NCBI RefSeq assembly: GCF_938036805.1
Contig: NZ_CALHWC010000114.1
Coordinates: 1-5,982, forward strand
Source of the DNA: an uncultured Streptococcus sp.
Lineage (GTDB): Bacteria; Bacillota; Bacilli; Lactobacillales; Streptococcaceae
Length of the DNA: 5,982 bases
Direction of reading: 5' to 3'
The notes under the pieces: generated by a model
Seen by the model: only the letters and a program-made list of their open reading frames with translations
Told to the model about the DNA's origin: nothing
Databases searched by the model: none
In this document: one piece after another, positions 4,384 through 5,982 of the stretch
How positions within the stretch are numbered: the stretch's first letter is position 1
Layout of the letters: the number at the start of each line of letters is the position of its first letter
Translations under genes and position numbers: made by a program

Positions 4384-4443
4384 TAGATTAAAATTTAAGA
4401 AAATATATTTTTTATTTATCGCAGTTTCCGCTGCGTTATTGTT

Positions 4444-5184
4444 TTAGCTCAAATCACCCCAAAGAGTGATGCGATTTCCTGTATCGTCTGTTTGGCCAAT
4501 GGCCATATAATTACGATTGCCAGATTGGCCAATGTAAGAGATCCAGCGATAACCATTAGCTGAGCCTTTACTGTCATAATTAACAGAATCCCCGGCTTCG
4601 TAAACATGCACGATTTCACTGTTAAGATTTGGTGCACGGCGTACATTGATAGCTGATGTTCCAATTGTGAATGTACCGATTTCAGGTGTAAGCTCAATTT
4701 CTTCTGATGTTGGAGTTATGTCAGCTGGAGTTACTGGCGCTGGACCGTAGCTATAAGGTGGATAAAACCAGCCAATCACATCCTCAAAACCTCGATTATT
4801 GTATCGAGCTGGCCCTCCAACGATTAAAGCATCAGCATTGCCGTCAATGTTTTGCTCGACAGTTCGCATAGTAATGCCGTCCGAGTCTTCAATGACGATA
4901 CCACAATGGCCATAATTAACACCACCAAACCAAGCATTCATGTTGAAAAACGCTCCAGCTCGTGGGTTTTCGTCAGTTGGCATGCGGTGTACTTCCCAGC
5001 CAGCAGCTTCTGCGGAATCTAGCAAATCGGCGGCATTGCCCAACAAGTCCACGCCGAAAAAGTGTTTTGATGGATAGGTTAGCAAATCAGCGCATTGAGT
5101 GCCTGCGAATCCATCTTTATCAACACCCATACCAGAGTTTGCTAGGTCAATCGTAAATTGTACAAGTTCATTTGCTGTTGTCAT
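4444..5184 (-). CDS. Phage endolysin, N-terminal CHAP domain and C-terminal SH3b
   Basis: This peptidoglycan hydrolase releases progeny phage by cutting the host wall once the holin opens the membrane. The 246-residue product has a CHAP cysteine amidase/endopeptidase domain at about 1-143. Candidate catalytic residues are Cys31 (in AGTQCADL), His93 (in YGHCGIV), and Glu110 and Asn112 (in VEQN). A proline-rich linker (142-168) follows, then an SH3_5-type wall-binding domain at about 169-230 (RRAPNL, then YEAGDSVNYD, then GYRWISYIGQSGNRNYMAI). No signal peptide is present, consistent with holin-dependent export. The ATG at 5184 is chosen over an in-frame TTG eight codons upstream because AGGGGGA precedes it and the TTG falls inside the previous gene. 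Whether the bond cut is amide or cross-bridge cannot be told from sequence. Confidence 0.94.
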   Translation of the reverse strand: MTTANELVQFTIDLANSGMGVDKDGFAGTQCADLLTYPSKHFFGVDLLGNAADLLDSAEAAGWEVHRMPTDENPRAGAFFNMNAWFGGVNYGHCGIVIEDSDGITMRTVEQNIDGNADALIVGGPARYNNRGFEDVIGWFYPPYSYGPAPVTPADITPTSEEIELTPEIGTFTIGTSAINVRRAPNLNSEIVHVYEAGDSVNYDSKGSANGYRWISYIGQSGNRNYMAIGQTDDTGNRITLWGDLS

Positions 5185-5197
5185 AATTATTTTCCCC

Positions 5198-5566
5198 CTA
5201 TTTATCAAACTGGCTCGCGCCGATGATATAAGTTACCTCTCCAACAATATCAAGCGGTGTAGGCAATTGGCGCACATTGCTAGCATTGACCAGCACACGA
5301 CCGTCTGGCATCAAGACGAAGTCAATCGCAGCTTGTGGTTGGATTTTCCCTTGAGAAATCACCTTAGCTGTGAATGTTACGGGATGCGCAGGCTTAAATC
5401 CTTCTGCAATCCTTTCGTTTAATGTATATTGTCCGTTATCCCAGCGTTGTGTCGCTGGTGTAGAGATGTGAGCTCGCACTTGCGCTTCTTCATTTCGAGC
5501 TAGATAGAGTTTTGACCCAAAGCCAAAGCGGAAATTTCCTTCTGCATATTCAGTTACTTTTGCCAT
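5198..5566 (-). CDS. Small protein resembling a phage tail/baseplate beta-sandwich domain
   Basis: The 122-residue protein sits between the holin genes and the endolysin. Its pattern resembles the C-terminal beta-sandwich of phage tail-fibre or baseplate proteins: WDNGQYTLNERIAEGFKPAHPV at about 42-63, a polar loop, then a strand with LMPDGRVLV (85-93), and closing strands with GEVTYIIG (109-116). This resemblance is from memory of such domains and is moderate. It has no membrane segment or signal peptide, so it is not a holin. The ATG at 5566 follows AAAGGA, 3 nt after the upstream small gene. It might be a free-standing receptor-binding or decoration protein, or a fragment split from a tail gene during mosaic exchange. 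Placement inside the lysis cassette is unusual for a structural protein. Confidence 0.8.
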   Translation of the reverse strand: MAKVTEYAEGNFRFGFGSKLYLARNEEAQVRAHISTPATQRWDNGQYTLNERIAEGFKPAHPVTFTAKVISQGKIQPQAAIDFVLMPDGRVLVNASNVRQLPTPLDIVGEVTYIIGASQFDK

Positions 5567-5568
5567 AA

Positions 5569-5679
5569 TTATTTTCCTTTCATTTTTTCAAAGGCTGCGA
5601 GCCAAAAATAGCCCGCAGCAAAAGCAAACAGAGCAAGCTTCAGAGCCTGCTCTATTATGTTATTTCTTAGGCTCATCAT
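5569..5679 (-). CDS. 36-residue membrane peptide overlapping holin gene end
   Basis: Reading from the ATG at 5679 (a second ATG follows at once at 5676) gives 36 residues ending in TAA at 5571-5569. A charged N-terminus with NNIIEQ is followed by a hydrophobic segment at about 12-30 (ALKLALFAFAAGYFWLAAF) and a basic tail (EKMKGK). This is a typical single-span phage membrane peptide. The start overlaps the last 20 nt of the holin in another frame, and the stop lies 2 nt before the next gene's ATG, so it fills the only gap in the cassette. The ribosome site is weak (TTTAGG), so coupling to holin translation is likely. It may be a second holin, an antiholin or a holin modulator. The gene is inferred from architecture and hydrophobicity. 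Confidence 0.65.
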   Translation of the reverse strand: MMSLRNNIIEQALKLALFAFAAGYFWLAAFEKMKGK

Positions 5680-5887
5680 AGCCTAAAGCTCGCTGACTGT
5701 CACCTAGCCCAGCAGTCGTTGGGTCTGTGACCACACCCAGAATAACCAAGATTAAGACGAATGTATTGACTCCTGACTGGATATTGCTAGGCACGTCTAA
5801 CCCGAATTGTTGCAACATGAGAAAGACAGCAGCAATTAAGGCTGTGAGTGTAGCCTTGTTTTTAAAACGTAATTTAAGGTTGATCAT
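5660..5887 (-). CDS. Phage holin, phi LC3 type
   Basis: Holins accumulate in the inner membrane and, at a set time, form holes that let the endolysin reach the wall. The 75-residue product has a basic N-terminus (MINLKLRFKNK), two hydrophobic segments at about 13-28 and 40-53, and the signature DPTTAGLGDSQRALGY (55-70). That signature is characteristic of the phi LC3-type holins of lactococcal and streptococcal phages. The length is normal. The ATG at 5887 is preceded by AAGGAGG (5895-5901) and overlaps the upstream gene's stop by one base. The two-helix topology fits class II holins. It is followed by the small membrane peptide and, one gene later, the CHAP endolysin, a standard late lysis cassette. 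Confidence 0.95.
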   Translation of the reverse strand: MINLKLRFKNKATLTALIAAVFLMLQQFGLDVPSNIQSGVNTFVLILVILGVVTDPTTAGLGDSQRALGYDEPKK

Positions 5888-5982
5888 TATTTTTCCTCCT
5901 TGATTGGTAGTTTTGAAAATTTATCAAACAAAAGCTTGATGGCACCATTGCCGCCAAGCTCAACATAGCTCTCGTAAAGACG
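5887..5982 (-). CDS. C-terminal part of a small phage protein upstream of holin
   Basis: The window edge opens inside a gene. The frame from 5982 gives 31 residues (starting RLYESYVELGGNGAIKLL) and stops at TAA 5889-5887, overlapping the holin ATG by one base. The YxxLGGNGxI-type pattern recalls small hypothetical proteins that precede the holin in streptococcal phage late operons. No function is assigned, and the N-terminus lies outside the window. The overlap implies co-translation with the holin. Confidence 0.7.
   Translation of the reverse strand, partial: RLYESYVELGGNGAIKLLFDKFSKLPIKEEK

Larger units (their letters stand above)
2254..5982 (-). mobile_element. Terminal part of a prophage: lysis module plus cargo genes
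   Basis: The holin, endolysin and neighbouring small genes run in one direction in the usual phage late order. Several small, A/T-richer cargo genes with their own promoters follow, between the endolysin and the bacterial core operon. This is the normal place for accessory genes at the right end of Siphoviridae-type prophages of Firmicutes. The window lacks the integrase, repressor, packaging and structural genes, so neither completeness nor the exact chromosomal boundary (somewhere in 1906-2253) can be judged. Confidence 0.8.

Noticed and set aside
4420..4435. CGCAG/CTGCG hairpin after the endolysin stop as a terminator
   Set aside because: No T-run follows on the minus strand. The G/C-rich hairpin at 4364-4383 is the real terminator.
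5185..5208. Upstream TTG start extending the endolysin by eight residues
   Set aside because: The TTG lies inside the previous gene, and the extension contains the AGGGGGA ribosome site that serves the ATG at 5184.

Overview
The window joins a conserved low-GC Gram-positive chromosomal block to one end of a prophage. Every convincing gene is on the minus strand, so transcription runs from high to low coordinates. Protein sequences and the gene order ybeY-dgkA-era point to Streptococcus, probably an oral viridans species. This is a judgement from familiarity with these proteins, not a database match.

Layout in transcription order. (1) Phage lysis module, 5982 to about 4357: the tail of a small phage gene, a phi LC3-type holin, a 36-residue membrane peptide overlapping the holin end, a 122-residue protein resembling a tail/baseplate beta-sandwich domain, and a CHAP-SH3 endolysin closed by a strong terminator. 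(2) First cargo unit, about 4330 to 2733: a consensus promoter, four small genes (a protein with a TGTPKQIAYASK-type N-terminus, an acidic unknown, a helix-turn-helix protein and a Cys-cluster/AP2 protein) and a terminator. (3) Second cargo unit, about 2707 to 2254: an identical copy of that promoter drives one acidic coiled-coil protein. (4) Junction region, 2253 to 1776, without genes. It holds a plus-strand terminator, a large interrupted inverted repeat, a minus-strand terminator and the ybeY promoter. The prophage/chromosome boundary should lie here, but no integrase or second att copy is in the window, so it cannot be fixed. (5) Core genes ybeY, dgkA and era; era is cut by the window edge about seven codons before its expected end.

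The most notable pattern is the pair of cargo units behind the endolysin. Each has its own A/T-rich upstream tract, a near-perfect sigma-A promoter with an 11-bp dyad in the spacer, and a short gene set. The two promoters lie in a perfect 66-bp direct repeat. This is moron architecture (genes expressed independently of the lytic program, typically from the prophage), and the shared dyad suggests one regulator controls both units. The cargo proteins are mostly unrecognised, so a lysogenic-conversion, superinfection-immunity or anti-phage role is possible but unproven.
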